Shown here in pieces: positions 45,901 through 59,900 of a stretch of DNA of 64,000 nt. The translations under genes and the position numbers were made by a program. The stretch covers positions 29,972,290 through 30,036,289 of the forward strand of contig OZ020489.1 of the NCBI GenBank assembly GCA_963971405.1. The letters run 5' to 3'. The DNA is from Psococerastis gibbosa (taxonomy: Eukaryota > Arthropoda > Insecta > Psocodea > Psocidae). The first letter of the stretch is position 1, and each line of letters begins with the position of its first letter. The notes beneath the pieces are model-generated. The model made no database searches, was not told the DNA's origin, and saw only the letters and a program-made list of their open reading frames with translations.

Positions 45901-48900
45901 GTATTTTTACATAACGCTTATACCGGTATGTAAGAAATTCATAAAATAAAGTTAATGAGTATTTAAGTAGCAAATAAATTAATTAATTTAAACCATTGTA
46001 ACTCCTAATCCGGATCTATTATATATTTCAGCAGTTAATAAATTTCTACAAGTATTACTAGCATTAGTAGGCTAGTATTGTTAGATATTAGCATACGGTA
46101 ACAAATTGTTCTAGAACTTGCTATGTATTCAAAGGCTATACCAAGTACTATAAAGTTTTATTGACTAGTAAAATCATTAACGGATGTGCTTGGATCTATA
46201 ATTAATAACCAGTCAATATGTAACTGCTTAATTTAATATACTCATTAAAAAATTAAGGTAGCCAGTATATATATGAACAAATTCAGCATGTCTCCCCCAA
46301 ATCATTGATATTAGGGTCGAGATGTTTGGACTAGTACAGTGGCCATTAAGCAATTCAAGCTGCGATGGTCAGATAGACACGCAAACTGTCTATGATATAG
46401 CCCATGCTATATTGTAGGATATAAGCTGGTATAAATATACTGTAATATCATGAGGCAAGGCATTGTATTGGAAGGTGAAATTATTCTCAAAATATTCGGC
46501 GTTCATTCTTGACATTCTAAAATACGTACAATGAAGCTTTCATAATCATAACTATTTTGGAAGAAAAACCATTGCAAATAATTTTTTGCAGTCGTAGAAG
46601 GGTAGCAAATGGCACCAGGCAAATAATTTGTTAAATTATCTGATTGTACAGTATTTACTATGGAAAAATCACGTACCTTGCGGCAGGGACGGATCAAGCC
46701 CATTTTTTTTTTTTTTTTTTACTTAAAAAGTGATGATGGAACCAGACCAGGTCTTAGAAGTGTATAAGCTTGGATGTGAGTGGGCTATGATGGCAACAAG
46801 AGCGACCGGATCGGTGGAAAGCTTATTAGCCTGGCTTATGGAATTATGGCGAACATTTTCAAATGTTTTGAAAAAAACATGGCGTGAGATCTAATTAAAT
46901 TAATTCTCGCTTCACAATGGCTAAATTGGCTAAATTGCTATTGGAAAATCTCGTGAAATATTGCATATAAACCTTGATAATAACACACAATATATTTGTT
47001 TACATGAACTATTATTAATATTTAAAAATATATAATATAATATATATAAAATATATATAAATATATATATATAAATATTATATAATATATCTAAGATTTT
47101 TAAGGATGAATAATAGTTCATATAAACAAATGTCTTGTGTGTTTCCAAAATTTTATGTATTTCAGGAGGTGTTCAAAGAGCATTTTTGTTGTTATTTCCA
47201 ACGCCTGCTTTCAGCATTTCTGCATGGCAACCCTGTCAGCCTGGCGGGGGGAGTGAGTCTGTTTGTTAACTTGAGGCACCCTAAGGGCACTCTTTCACCT
47301 CGGGGGAAAGGGGAGTTGACTGACAGGGTGGACCTTCTGATAATAGTGGATTCTCAATCACTTGGGGAACATGGTAAAGGCACACAATTAAATCGGAGGT
47401 GACCAGGACTCGACACCCACTTAGACTGGCTGGTATAGTCTCAGCGCGTTATCATGTCCCACCATGTTCCCCTGCCAACGCTGCGCTGTGCACACTACCA
47501 AGTTTGAAACATGCTCTACTCTCACGGATTCAACATGGTAAGGCCGTTGTAAATATAAGGGTTCTGGACTGAGTAATTAGGCTAATTAACTGTCAACCAT
47601 GTTGTTTAAAAAAAAATTGAAAGATTCCCCCTTAAATCCATAACTAGTACTTCACTCGCACACAGGACGCTTCATGCTAAAAAATCACTCACTATACTGT
47701 AACCTACATACCGTACAACACTTCACATAATCGCCATGCATACCCCTGCAACTCCTCTCTACCTATATATTGTATGGCGAACTATATACTGCCTGGTTAG
47801 CAATTAAAAACCATGGAGCACTGAGTTTATTCCAAATAATAATAATAATAATAATAATAACATATTATAATAATTTACAGAATTATAACAGGTGAACAGC
47901 ATATATGCTGTAATATATTACATTAATTGGTGGTAGGGGGACCCCAAAACAAGCATATTTTCATTACATTGCTGAGATCGAAGAAACAAAGTGATTCGGA
48001 GCTTTCAATTTCTGGGGATGCAGTAATAAATAAATAATTAATAAAATAATAAATAAAATAAACAGTGTATTTCCTACTACCCACCCTATGCGTATAACTG
48101 TCTTGAAAATTTCTATTGATTATTTGATGGCATACCAATCGATGGAGAGTTTAAAACATGCATACCATATTCTCTCTAAGCCTACTACCGATATGTACGT
48201 AAAGTTATAGTGTATTCCAGCCTAAAAATTCTCAAATCTCAATCGTAGCTATTGCAGATAATACCCAACCCAAAAAGCAACATGATGCAGAGCAATTTGG
48301 TTTTGGAGCTTACTCGAATTGAAGATGACTCAGAAGGTGATTGGTAGGCATCCTCGTCAGCACTCAAAAGGTTGCGAATTGTACCAGTCATGTACCGTCC
48401 AAGTGAGCCTTTCAAATTATTCCTAGCGAAGACAACAGACAAAAATATCAATTTATATATGGTAATTATTTAAGTTAGCCTATTTGTCTATGGTCTGAGC
48501 CATTAAGTCAGTACTTCTATAGAGACTGCCTTCCTTGTTTGTCCAGACCCCATCTGACGTTTGAGGTGAATTGAATACAACATTATTCTATATGAGTTTC
48601 ATGGCTCTAGATACGATCAGATATGATACATACAATAAAATCATCCGTCTCTTATAGTTTATGTTCATTATTGGCGGCCAAAAATGTTTAAAAACCGTTC
48701 ACATTGATATAGAGATGGCTGGGGGGCGTCATTGGTGAATTCTGGACCAATCACCATCGCAAGCTTGTTTAAGGTGACCCACTTGCTACCCTTTAAAATT
48801 ATAAATCATAATGAAAATTAATTTGCCTGTGGCGAAACACTACCTTTATTCATTATTGTAACGTCATAAATATAAACATTTCTTACTCCGCACCGCCTGT

Positions 48901-51275
48901 CATCAATAATATTGTCAATCGAGTTATTTTTCCACGCTTCACACACTCTCCCAAAAATTGCAAATGTACTATGGAGACAATGCTGGCAAAAATAAAAAAT
49001 AAAAAATATGAACCTAGATACAGTACCTGTATATTACCGAAAACTCATTCGCATGCACCTACTGTATAAATTTCTTTAAATTGCTGGTTTGTCGGCTGCA
49101 TGATCATTGAATACAGGCAGCATAGCACTTCCAAACTTAACATACAGTATGTACATACAAACATTATACAAGATAGGAATACTGTATAATACTTCACGGT
49201 ATAGCGATAACTTTGGGAATTAAACAAACAACAGAAATAGAGGTTTATTATAATTACAATATTGAAATGTGTTGTAAATTAACCGAAGGTGAGATTAAAA
49301 ATTCTTTAATAAAGTAGGTACTTTTAAAGTGTAGACTACGTGTTGCACCGCGTATGTATCCCAAATAATTACAATTACCTAATTATATTAAATTCGCTAT
49401 TGGTCTTAGAATTGGTATAGCCTATCATATTTGAAATGAGCTGGTAAAAATCATGCATTCAATCTTTCATCAAAATAAGTAGATTAATGGGCCAATGATG
49501 AAGCAGTGGTACCCGGGATGATGGGACGTGATTGATCTGTTAGCAGACTTCCAACTATTTGTTACTAAGCCTTCGAGGTACAAACTTAGAAGTCTACGTA
49601 GTGTCACTGAAGATGTCGACAGAAGATGTTGATGAAAAGTTCAGAAGTCCGCTTTCATATCGACCACATTCCATCTGCTATTCTACTGCTTCCTCACTTG
49701 ACTCCTTTGAAACCTTTGTAATTTTATATATTAATGGTCACTTTGCGAAAGGGTTAGAGTCAACATGAAGCGTGTGTAATGGTTAATCAGTTAATCTTAG
49801 ATTAAAGCACCTTCGAACAATGGTTGATGAACGATTGGAATGTTCTATACAATCACAACGGAACAAAAAGTTCACCTCTGGATGTGTTTCACATTGTTGA
49901 CAGCTCGGGCGACTTCGGCTTGGTACTCTTCCATTTGACAAAATATTACGTACCTGTAAAATAAAATAAATATAATTAGGTATTTGTGACTGCCAATGGT
50001 TGCTTGGGTTTTTGCCTTTTGGTGAGGTTCTCACAGGAAAGAAAACAAACAACGTTTAAGTCTTTCTCAGATTATTATCGCAGATTCAAATTGAGATTAA
50101 AAAATGAATCACTTGTTTCACACGGTAAGCAAATAAACTAACCTAATAATAAATAAAGACTTTATTTTTTATAGCTGAGACCACCCTCGCGGAGCTACAC
50201 TCAACTAGGGGGGTCAGAAACAAAAACAGTATACAATTTACAATACAATTTAAAGTTGATAAAAAACAATTCCCAGCTAATACTAAAACACTCACACACA
50301 CAAGCATGGGGCGGTTCGAATAAATCCTAGCCTATATAATATTTGAAATTATTGTAGATGCTCCCTGAGTCGAATCCTGAAGACAGTTAGTGACTAATCC
50401 GACTAATGTGGTCGGTGATATTTGACGCAGGTAAGCTCCTAGGTCTATACCTATTATTATTTCTTAAATAACGGGATGGTACCCACCTGGCAGGAAGAAC
50501 CAACGTTTCCAGCTCCGCTGCAAGATGTCTTCGGATAATGTTCTTAGCCGGAGGAATGCCTAAAGCTGTGGCCATGGTGTCGCCATTAAAGGAAGGCTCT
50601 AAAACGACTAGTGCTCCATGAACCCCGCTGTCTGGAAATGCTATAAAATTAGTGAAGGCTAATGGAAAATTTCGGGATTACACCTTCCAATTTTTTTAGA
50701 CCCATATTATTTTATTGGATCGAATATTGGAACAATGTTTGAGTGTGTAATAGGGGTGATAGGATCATAGGGAAAGTGCTAAGGTGGGGATTCCACCGAC
50801 CGGCTAGGGCTAAATACAAAAACGGTGACGTGGTAGCAGACATTCAAGACTTAGGCGGGGTTTCCACCGACCTCGCATTGCAGAATGCAAATGACATTGA
50901 CGGAAATGTTTGGTTTACTCCATGCCATAGTTAAAATTGATCAATGATCATAGAGTAAAATCACAAACAAACAAACTAAAATTAAAAAATGGCGTCATGA
51001 GATATGTTAATTTCAAACATTTTAATAGATTTCTATAAAAAGAAAAACAAACATTTCCGTCAATGTCATTTGCATTCTGCAATGCGAGGTCGGTGGAAAC
51101 CCCGCCCAAGTCTTGAATGTTTGTTACCACGTCACCGTTTTTGTATTTAGCCCTAGCAGGTCGGTGGAATCCCCGTCTTATGACTGATTCTGGTCTTTAG
51201 GTCTTCCTACACTACGAGTCTTCTACTATTAGGATACCTCTACTACTACTACTACTTCTACTCAATCCTCATTAC

Positions 51276-51306
<31 letters not shown>

Positions 51307-54300
51307 TTCGTCGGGTTAATAACGACTTAGGCCTCATATTTGGGCCCATAGAGCGACCCCGACTTGACTGTCCTACGCCAGCCCATAGAACAGTGGACCT
51401 CCTGATTATAGTGGATTCCGAACCACTTGGGAATCACAGTGAAGTCACACGATTTGTTCGGAGGTGACCAGGACAAGTCCTACCATTTTTCCCTACCGGC
51501 ACTGCGCACACTACCAAGTTGTCTGCAGCTTTGAACCTGCTCTGGTCCGCTGGATTCAAGTTGGGATGGCGGCCGGCTTCATTACAGTATAGAGTAGTAC
51601 GATAAAATAAGGTACGTCTATACCTTTTAGATTATCAGAATATTCACAGAGATCTATATTGCGGGCCCACTTGATGAATCTCTGATTGGTCCATACCAAA
51701 GGGTCAGCGTCTACAGATTCGCACTGGTGTCTTCTTACCGCCAACGCCTGAAAGTTTACAGAGTTAAACTCTACGCAGTTCCACTGAAGGTGCCGACCGC
51801 TGATAATGGCGAAACGTTTGGAAAGACGACCAATCATCCCGGATTCTACTGCTTCATCACAGAATTAAAACCTTTCAACTTTTACTCGTAAGCATTAAAT
51901 AATGTTAACATACGGTACTTATGGCACTTAAAGTATTGCAATTTTATACCTCTATTACTATCATTCGCCATTGTTGCCACAGGCAGGAAAAGATATAACT
52001 CAACAACTTCATAAAATGCCGTGTTAGGTGCCCATTCCATTGACCGGCTAGGGCTATTTCCAACAACGGTGACGTGGTAGCAGACATCCAAGACTTAGGT
52101 GACGTTTCCACCGACCTCGCATTGCAGAATTGACGGAAATGTTTATTTTCCTCTATGCCATAGTTAAAATTGATCAATGATCATACAGTAAAATCACAAA
52201 CAAACAAACTAAAATCAAAAAATTGCGTCATGGGATATGTTAAGTACAAACATTTTAATAGATTTCTATAAAAAGAAAAATTCTAATTTCCGTCAATGTC
52301 ATTTGCATTCTGCAATGCGAGATCAGTGGAAACGCAACCTAAGTCCTGAGTGTCTGCTACCACGTCACTGTTTTTGGAAATAGCCCTAGCCGGTCAATGG
52401 AATGGGCGCCTTATCAGGGGCTCATAGCTACTGCTTAGGTAAGGGGATGAACACTATTAATTAGGCGGCAATTCCACAGACCTCGTTTTCCATAATGCAC
52501 GTGACATTGATATGGTAGCAGACATCATTAATAAGTCTTTAATGTCTGCTACCACGTCAATGTCACGTGCATTATACAAAACGAGGTCAATCGAATTGCC
52601 GCCTTATACTTCTTGGTCCTGGTTTGCTGCCAACTTCATTTCCGGTTGATTGTCGCCTGCTTTCTGCATAGGGAACCAAGTCAAACTTAGCCAAGCACTC
52701 TTCAATACAATTGGTTTTTATTCATTTATTGTCTTCAGCTTATAGTCCGTTCATTTATTTTGCGGTCACTGGTCCAAACAATTCCACATTAATAGATGAC
52801 ATCTCTCTGCTTGAAGCCTTTAGTGCTGAACTTTATTATTTGAGCAAGACAGCTTAGTCACTTAAGAGCCAACCGGAGTCGCCCATATTCCATTTTCTGT
52901 TCAAACTTCAATTTCTCATGAAATATGGAACACAAAACAATGAAAAAATACTGAATCGCAAGAAGAATTGAGTTGCCTATTAGCAAAAGCAATCCTCTCC
53001 ATTTTTTTGAGTTTTGAGATATTCGCGCCATTTTTTTATTTTTCAATACTCTATCCGATGAATCTGATATTGAGACGCAAAAGCAATTCTAATACTATTA
53101 AAATTAGCTTTAAAAACTGTAATGTTATACCTCATGGCGTTGCGGCACAGCAGTTTTTTGCGGTTTCTGAAAAATCGACCTGGGTGGAGAGGATTGCTTT
53201 TGCTAATAGGCAACTCAATTTTTTCTCCTAATTTTGATATATGGCCTTAACTAACCCCAATTCGCCTCAGTTGATGAACTCCTTCAACTTGAACTCATGA
53301 GTGACCGTTATTTTTTGCGTATTAAGTTCACTAACTATAGCCGATCGGTATTTATGATTGCAACATACTATGTATCAAAATTAGGAGAAAAAATTCTTCT
53401 TGCGATTCAGCATTTTGTCATTGTTCTGCATTCCATATTTCATGAGAAATTGAAGTTTGCACAGAAATGGAATATCAGCGACTTCGGTTTGCCCTTAGGT
53501 GCCCATTCCATTGACCGGCTAGGGCTATTTCCAACAACGGTGACGTGGTAGCAGACACTCAAGACTTAGGTGGCGTTTCCAGCGACCTCGCATTGCAGAA
53601 TTGACGGAAATGTATATTTTCCTCTATGCCATAGTTAAAATTGATCAATGATCATACAATAAAATCACAAACAAACAAACTAAAATTAAAAAATGGCTTC
53701 ATGGGATATGTTAATTACAAACATTTTAATAGATTTCTATAAAAAGAAAAACAAACATTTCCGTCAATGTCATTTGCAATCTGCAATGCGAGGTCGGTGG
53801 AAACGCTACCTAAGTCTTGAATGTCTGCTACCACGTCACCGTTGTTGGAAATAGCCTTAGCCGGTCAATGGAATGGGCGCCTTAAAGCAAGCACTCAAAT
53901 TAATGTTGCGTGGACTCACCTGGCGATCATACTTCATCATACGAAGCAGGTGAATACCATGGACAATGGAAGCCTGATGAAATTTCCTAGTTACCCCCAG
54001 ATATTTTTCTAATTCTTTTTTACTAAGATGGTCCAACATTCGGGCATCCACCATGTTGGTAGCGAAACTTTCTGCATACTGAAAATAATTTTTTGTTGCT
54101 TTAGAATGGAATAAGATTCCAACCTATTCCTACCTGCACTATAGGCTGAAGATGTAGATGTATACCCTTATAGCAACGATCTTGACATATTTAGATCGGG
54201 ACATTTACAATATAGGCTAGTTGCAAGGACTCTGACTTTCACCAGAAAGGTTAGGTAAGGTTAGTTTCTCGTCATAATTCGTAGAGCGTGTAAATCAGGT

Positions 54301-56898
54301 GGTACTAGTTGAGTGTAAGGGAGGGCTTTATAGCCTTAACTCCGCTAGGTTGGCTTAGTTATGTATATAACAAAAAGTCATTTATTTATATATTTGAATA
54401 TTGTGGAAGAAAGTATAGCTGTATGGTGCTGAAGCAACTTTAAACAGCGCTAGAGGGCTGGGAACTCTATAAATAAAAACAAATATACAATAAAATTTGA
54501 TGCAACGAATGTTTTAAGCTGAACGGGTTTCAATGCCCCCCCCCCCTATCGCAAATAGCAACTCATTTTCATGACAAACAGTTTGTTTATCAAACCAACT
54601 AACAGACTCATCAAAATGCAAATATTATTTCAACCCCCTCAGCTAAAATAGTTTCATATCTAAGATTTTTGGGCAAGTCGGCGCTTAAAAGATCAAGGGC
54701 AGTTAAAAATAGTAGAACCAGTTTAGACATTTGTTTTAAATCTAAGAGCCCACTTCTGTATAACGGTTTCCGACCAGCATTCGACGATTCTATACCTTAC
54801 CGATTGACCTTGAATTTGTTTGATCCGACTGTCTATTCTTATTAAATGTACCCTTTATGCGCCAATTCCACCAACGTCAATGGTGATAGTAAATGTAGTA
54901 TTGACGTGGTAGCAGACATTTTTAGACTGTCTTTAATGTCTGCTACCACGTCAATACTACATTTACTATCACTATTGACGTTGGTGGAATAAGCGCCTTA
55001 TGCAATGTTAAAGTAATACGATAAGCCTGCTATATTATGTAGCATGGCCAATGGTATTGTCAGCCAGACCCGTAACCAGGGGGGAACCTGTGGGGCCACA
55101 GCCCCCTCCGAAATGTTTTGACTCTACACTAGATATGATTGAACTTTCCATAAATTTCACTACATACTATAGGCTCGCAGGCCTTCCCGAAACAACATCC
55201 TGGTTACCCGCCTGTTGCCAGCTCTAACCCACCTGTGCAAGGCCTAAGTCGGGCAACCATTCACTAGTGACCCAAGTGTGGCCCAGTTGTGCTATGCAGG
55301 GGTACCGCACCAACGACGGATGTCTGTGCTCTTCTATCGCTAACCTCAGTTTCTTCCGATGCATTGGATGTGTAATTCCTAGGCCACACTCTAATTCCAG
55401 ATCACTCAGCTCCAAAAGTACCTGAAATATATTGGACAGCTGTTATAGCGGGCAGTACTGAAGACTATAAGAAAGAAAGAAAGAAAGGGCCTTAATGAGA
55501 GAATATAGAAAAAACTGGACTTGGCGCGATTCGAACCCACAATCTACGCCTAACTGGGGGTGTCGTCTTAACCGTTGGATCAAAAGCCCCGACAAGTACA
55601 GTTCCCTCTACATCCTCTGCTTATATGCTATTGGTAAGATTCGTCTTGCTAGACAGGTTAGCACAGCTACACAACTATCTGACCTGTGAGCTTACTTTAT
55701 TGCATAAAGGCAAAGCTTTATTCAGTGCATTGCAGTATACATACTCATGAGTATATAATACCAAGTGCACTTGGAACATTGCTTTAGAAACGTGTGCTGA
55801 ACACCCTTCCGATCATGCACCGATCAAAAAAATCGAAAAACCATCGGATCGTAATCTAAGCCGATAAGGTGCGCTCCAGGCTGTACTTTCGTTCTTGCAC
55901 CCACCTTTCCACTTTTGATGTTTTCGGCACACCTTGGTCCGTACTGCGGCATTCCTAAAGCTATCTCCAACCACGCTAACACAAGAGGAGCTCGCCATCT
56001 CTCCATCGGTATCGTGGCCGCTTCTCGTAATAGCCGCAGTTTCTCCGCATAACCCTCTTCCGTAAGGGGAGACCAACTTCGATAATTTTCCCCGGACTCT
56101 GTCAAGAAAAGCAAATTTTTACATGTGTTAAAGAACTTGGCTTTATAGCATTAAAGCTATATATATAAGTATGTTTTTTTTTCTTATAAAAGATTAATCG
56201 CATACAAACAATTTAATGAATGTATCCGATTGATCTTTTCAGTCGCCTCTGTAGGTTATTACCCGTGATGAGTACGACACGTCTCCGATTGCATGGCGTG
56301 TAAAGACTCCCACAAGCGCAAGCACGTTACCACCTGGCCATCGAAGTCGATGTACCTATTTATGTACCTATTTAATTTCATTGATTTTCACTCATGCTTA
56401 GATAGACTACCCATTAACACTATATACGAGTAAGTAAGGGCTGTATATAACATGTATAATATTGTATATTAGTTGCGTACCTTCTTGACTGCTAGGACTA
56501 GAAACTTTTCGATGTCTACTTCTTGTAAATACCCGTGAAATACTTCCCCACGCTCCTCCGCGTCCTGTTAGCCTACTGTGGTGCGTTTTTCGACGGGGTT
56601 CTTCCATTGGACTACTAAGCTGCTCAACAGACCTGAAATAATAATAATAATAATAATAATCTTCTTTCTTTCTTTCTTTCTTTTCCCTGTCCAGTATCCC
56701 CTGGACAAGGTGCATATATTTACAAATTACAATAACTTACATAATAATACCATAATATTATAATAATAAGTTACATAATAATAACATCCCGCATCCCCAA
56801 GCTAGCGCTTATTTGGGAAATAAGACTCATACAGTGCTGCTAAACAAGGCTTAATAATTTATTTTTGTTACTTATTTATAATGTTTATATATATTTTT

Positions 56899-56936
<38 letters not shown>

Positions 56937-59900
56937 GCGTGTTTTTTTTTCTTCAAAATTCTTCAACATTACAAATTATACTATAATAAAAAAGGCGCGT
57001 TGGGATCACCACACAATTTTCTGTAGTACATTATTTAATTCTGTTCGTCACTGCAGTACATAGCACAGTACCTACAGTACAATAAAATATATAATAGGGG
57101 ATACTCCCATACCTATATGGGAAATATCAGGGACAAAGTAAAAAAAGTAAATAAACAAACGTATAAAATAAATAAAACCAATACAATGGATCATAGTTTA
57201 TTTTTAGTGTTATTATAACTAATAGAAAATTTTGAACAATTTAGTCAATTCTCAATACAATAGGTTTGTATTTGGGATGAGGCATTTGGCCCAGGTGAAT
57301 TTGACTGGGGGCAGGCTGCCCCTCTGCTTCCACCTTCCACCACCATGGCTTGGAAGTAGCCTACTTTAGGTCTAATGTATTTCATATAGGTACAAACCTA
57401 CCTGGAGAGTGTGCTGTTGTCTACGGAACGTGAAAATGGGGCAGCGTTGAGCGGTGAAAGTGATGGACTGCAGTCTTTTGGTGTTGACACAGCTGTAAAC
57501 AATTATAGAAAAATAGGCCTAGACAGCTGAGAAACAAAAAATATATTTTCTAATTTGGGGCTACAATAGGTATACAGTGGCAAGTAATAAGTACTCGTAA
57601 CTACAAATAAGAGCAAATAGAGCTATTGGGTTTTAGTACAAAGTCGAATTTCAAAATAAGTATTCACTGTTGAGCTAAAACATTATCGTAGCCACTAGTA
57701 GACATACTTCGCTACATTTGATATATGATAATGGGGCCATTACTAACACCAATTGGCCACAGTTTTCCAATTTCTTCCATATTCGGACGCCTTACCAATC
57801 TTCTTTTTTTTGTGCAAATCAATTTTTAATATTAGGTACGGCCAAACTGTGTCAGGTATTAAAATGTAGAGGAATACTTCTTCTAATGGCTATGATATTT
57901 CTTTAAGCTCTGCAATATTTCTCATGAAATTAGACTTTATACAAAAACGAGGGAGCTGACGGATTTTCTCGTAGCTATACCTACTGTTTATACTAGTATA
58001 CATAGTATAACCCAGAATGCGCTCGCCTAATTTGTATAGATAGGATGAGCAGACAGAAGGGCACACAATCATCATGGGAGTTAATTCAATTAAATAATTG
58101 AGTTGAATTGGTTCATGAGCCAACTGAAATGACTCACCTTGGTAAACGTGGGATGTGTTGGCGGAAGACGCGATAGAAACTGAGTCGATTTCCAGCCGGG
58201 CATGGATCTGGTGCTGCTGATCCGCTGTTATTGTTGGTGTACCTGCAACCATTAACAGCTTAGCTGATCCCAAATAAATACTAAATTTCTCTTCTTCACG
58301 TTACAGCCGGGTGGCTGGTTGGCAGCAACATGCGGCTTCGATGCCTCTACTCCCCTCGATCCTGGCGCGCCCTCTTCAGCTCCACGTATGTGTTGGCCCC
58401 TACATCCTCCATAACTTGTTGCAGATACACTTTCCTCGGGCGCCCAAGTGGGTTGACGCCTTCTATTGTTCCCTCTATGATGCAGATTACGAAGTTCTCG
58501 TGTCGAAGCAAATGTCCAATACAGTGGGCTCTTCTTTTATTTATTGATGCAATGAGAGTTTTTGTCTTTTAATGCCTCCCAACTAAGTTTTGCCTAGGCC
58601 GATATAACGCTTTAGGCGCCATTAACGAGGAGTCGTCTTTAAAATGTTTTGCTGTTTGAATGTGCTCCAAGGACGCATCAAGGGGTGGGACACCTAATAG
58701 GGCTACTCCCGCTACAAAATTTAAATATTATTTAAATAAATAATAGTGATTTGTTCCGTGGCCAAAATAAGTCATGTTTTTTATTTGTACAAAGAAATAG
58801 GGATATTTTTCTTCGCGGTTTCACCGCTCTATAAAGCTGCATTATCGTATTATGCTTCTGGTCATAGGCTCCTAATGCATAAAAAAAAAAAAAAAAACTA
58901 GCAAGTAAGTACCGTCAGTAGTGGAGTCGCTGAGGTTGCCACCAGCACTGGTGGCACCTCCACTCTCGCGGTCACTGGACCCCCGCACGCCTGAGTCAGC
59001 ACTGCAGGACCCCCGGTCCCCGGGCAGAAGACCCAGAACTGCGGGAGGGACCCCTGTTGGTGTCATGCCTCCGGTTGACCCGTTTATCCGCGATAGGGAC
59101 ATGGATGCGAGACTTTCTTGATCCGAGAGACAGCCTCCTCCAGTTTGTCTGCGAGCCTGAGAATAATGGAAAAATTTCGTTAGTGAGGCTTTTTTGACAA
59201 TAATTGATTTTGCAATCGTATGCAATGAAGGAAACGATGCTGATGACTTGTATTGGAGCGAAGACCGAATGGTCCGGATCGCCAATTTTTTATTTATATA
59301 TTTCTATATTATATATTTACATCGTTTATTATTTTCAATTTATTTTCGGTCCGGTTCTCAGTTTGGGCAGCTTTATCTCTCTTCGTCCGAATCCATCAAT
59401 AGTGATGATAATAGACGTAAAGGGGTTATTTCATAAAACGGTACTGCCTACCTACTTAATTCAATAATTAATTGAATTGCCAATGCCGTAGGGTGAATTG
59501 TTGTTTTGTAGGCAATTTTATTTTATATTTTATTATTATTATTATTTTAAGCCTCTGTGTGCATTTTTTGGTTGCGTGTTAATTTTACTATATCATTGCA
59601 AGTGACATCGTTGTAGACCTGCTCTGTTGATGGCGCAAATAAATACTATTATTATATTATTATTATTAGTATTATAAAATTTAATTATGTTTTTGTTGTA
59701 AAATACAATTGAAAATATTTTTTTTTTCTGGATGAGGTGACATTTTGTATCCAAACTCGCCCAGACAAACCCCTAAGGGGGTTTTCGGTACTCTGTAAAC
59801 ATTGTATGCCTTGTTTGTTGTTGATTATATGCCCTTGGTCCGTGGAGTAACGGACGAAGGAAAAAAAATTACTACTAATAATAAAAAGACGGTTGGTCAA

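Noticed and set aside
51556..51837. Kazrin SAM3 exon as liprin
   Set aside because: The three-SAM array is shared with liprins, but the SISRVF linker motif and the QLYSTLDDKEKELRDF coiled coil are kazrin-like.
55813..56076. Second open frame across kazrin exon k7
   Set aside because: Shadow frame; the SAM1 motif lies in the other frame with correct phase.
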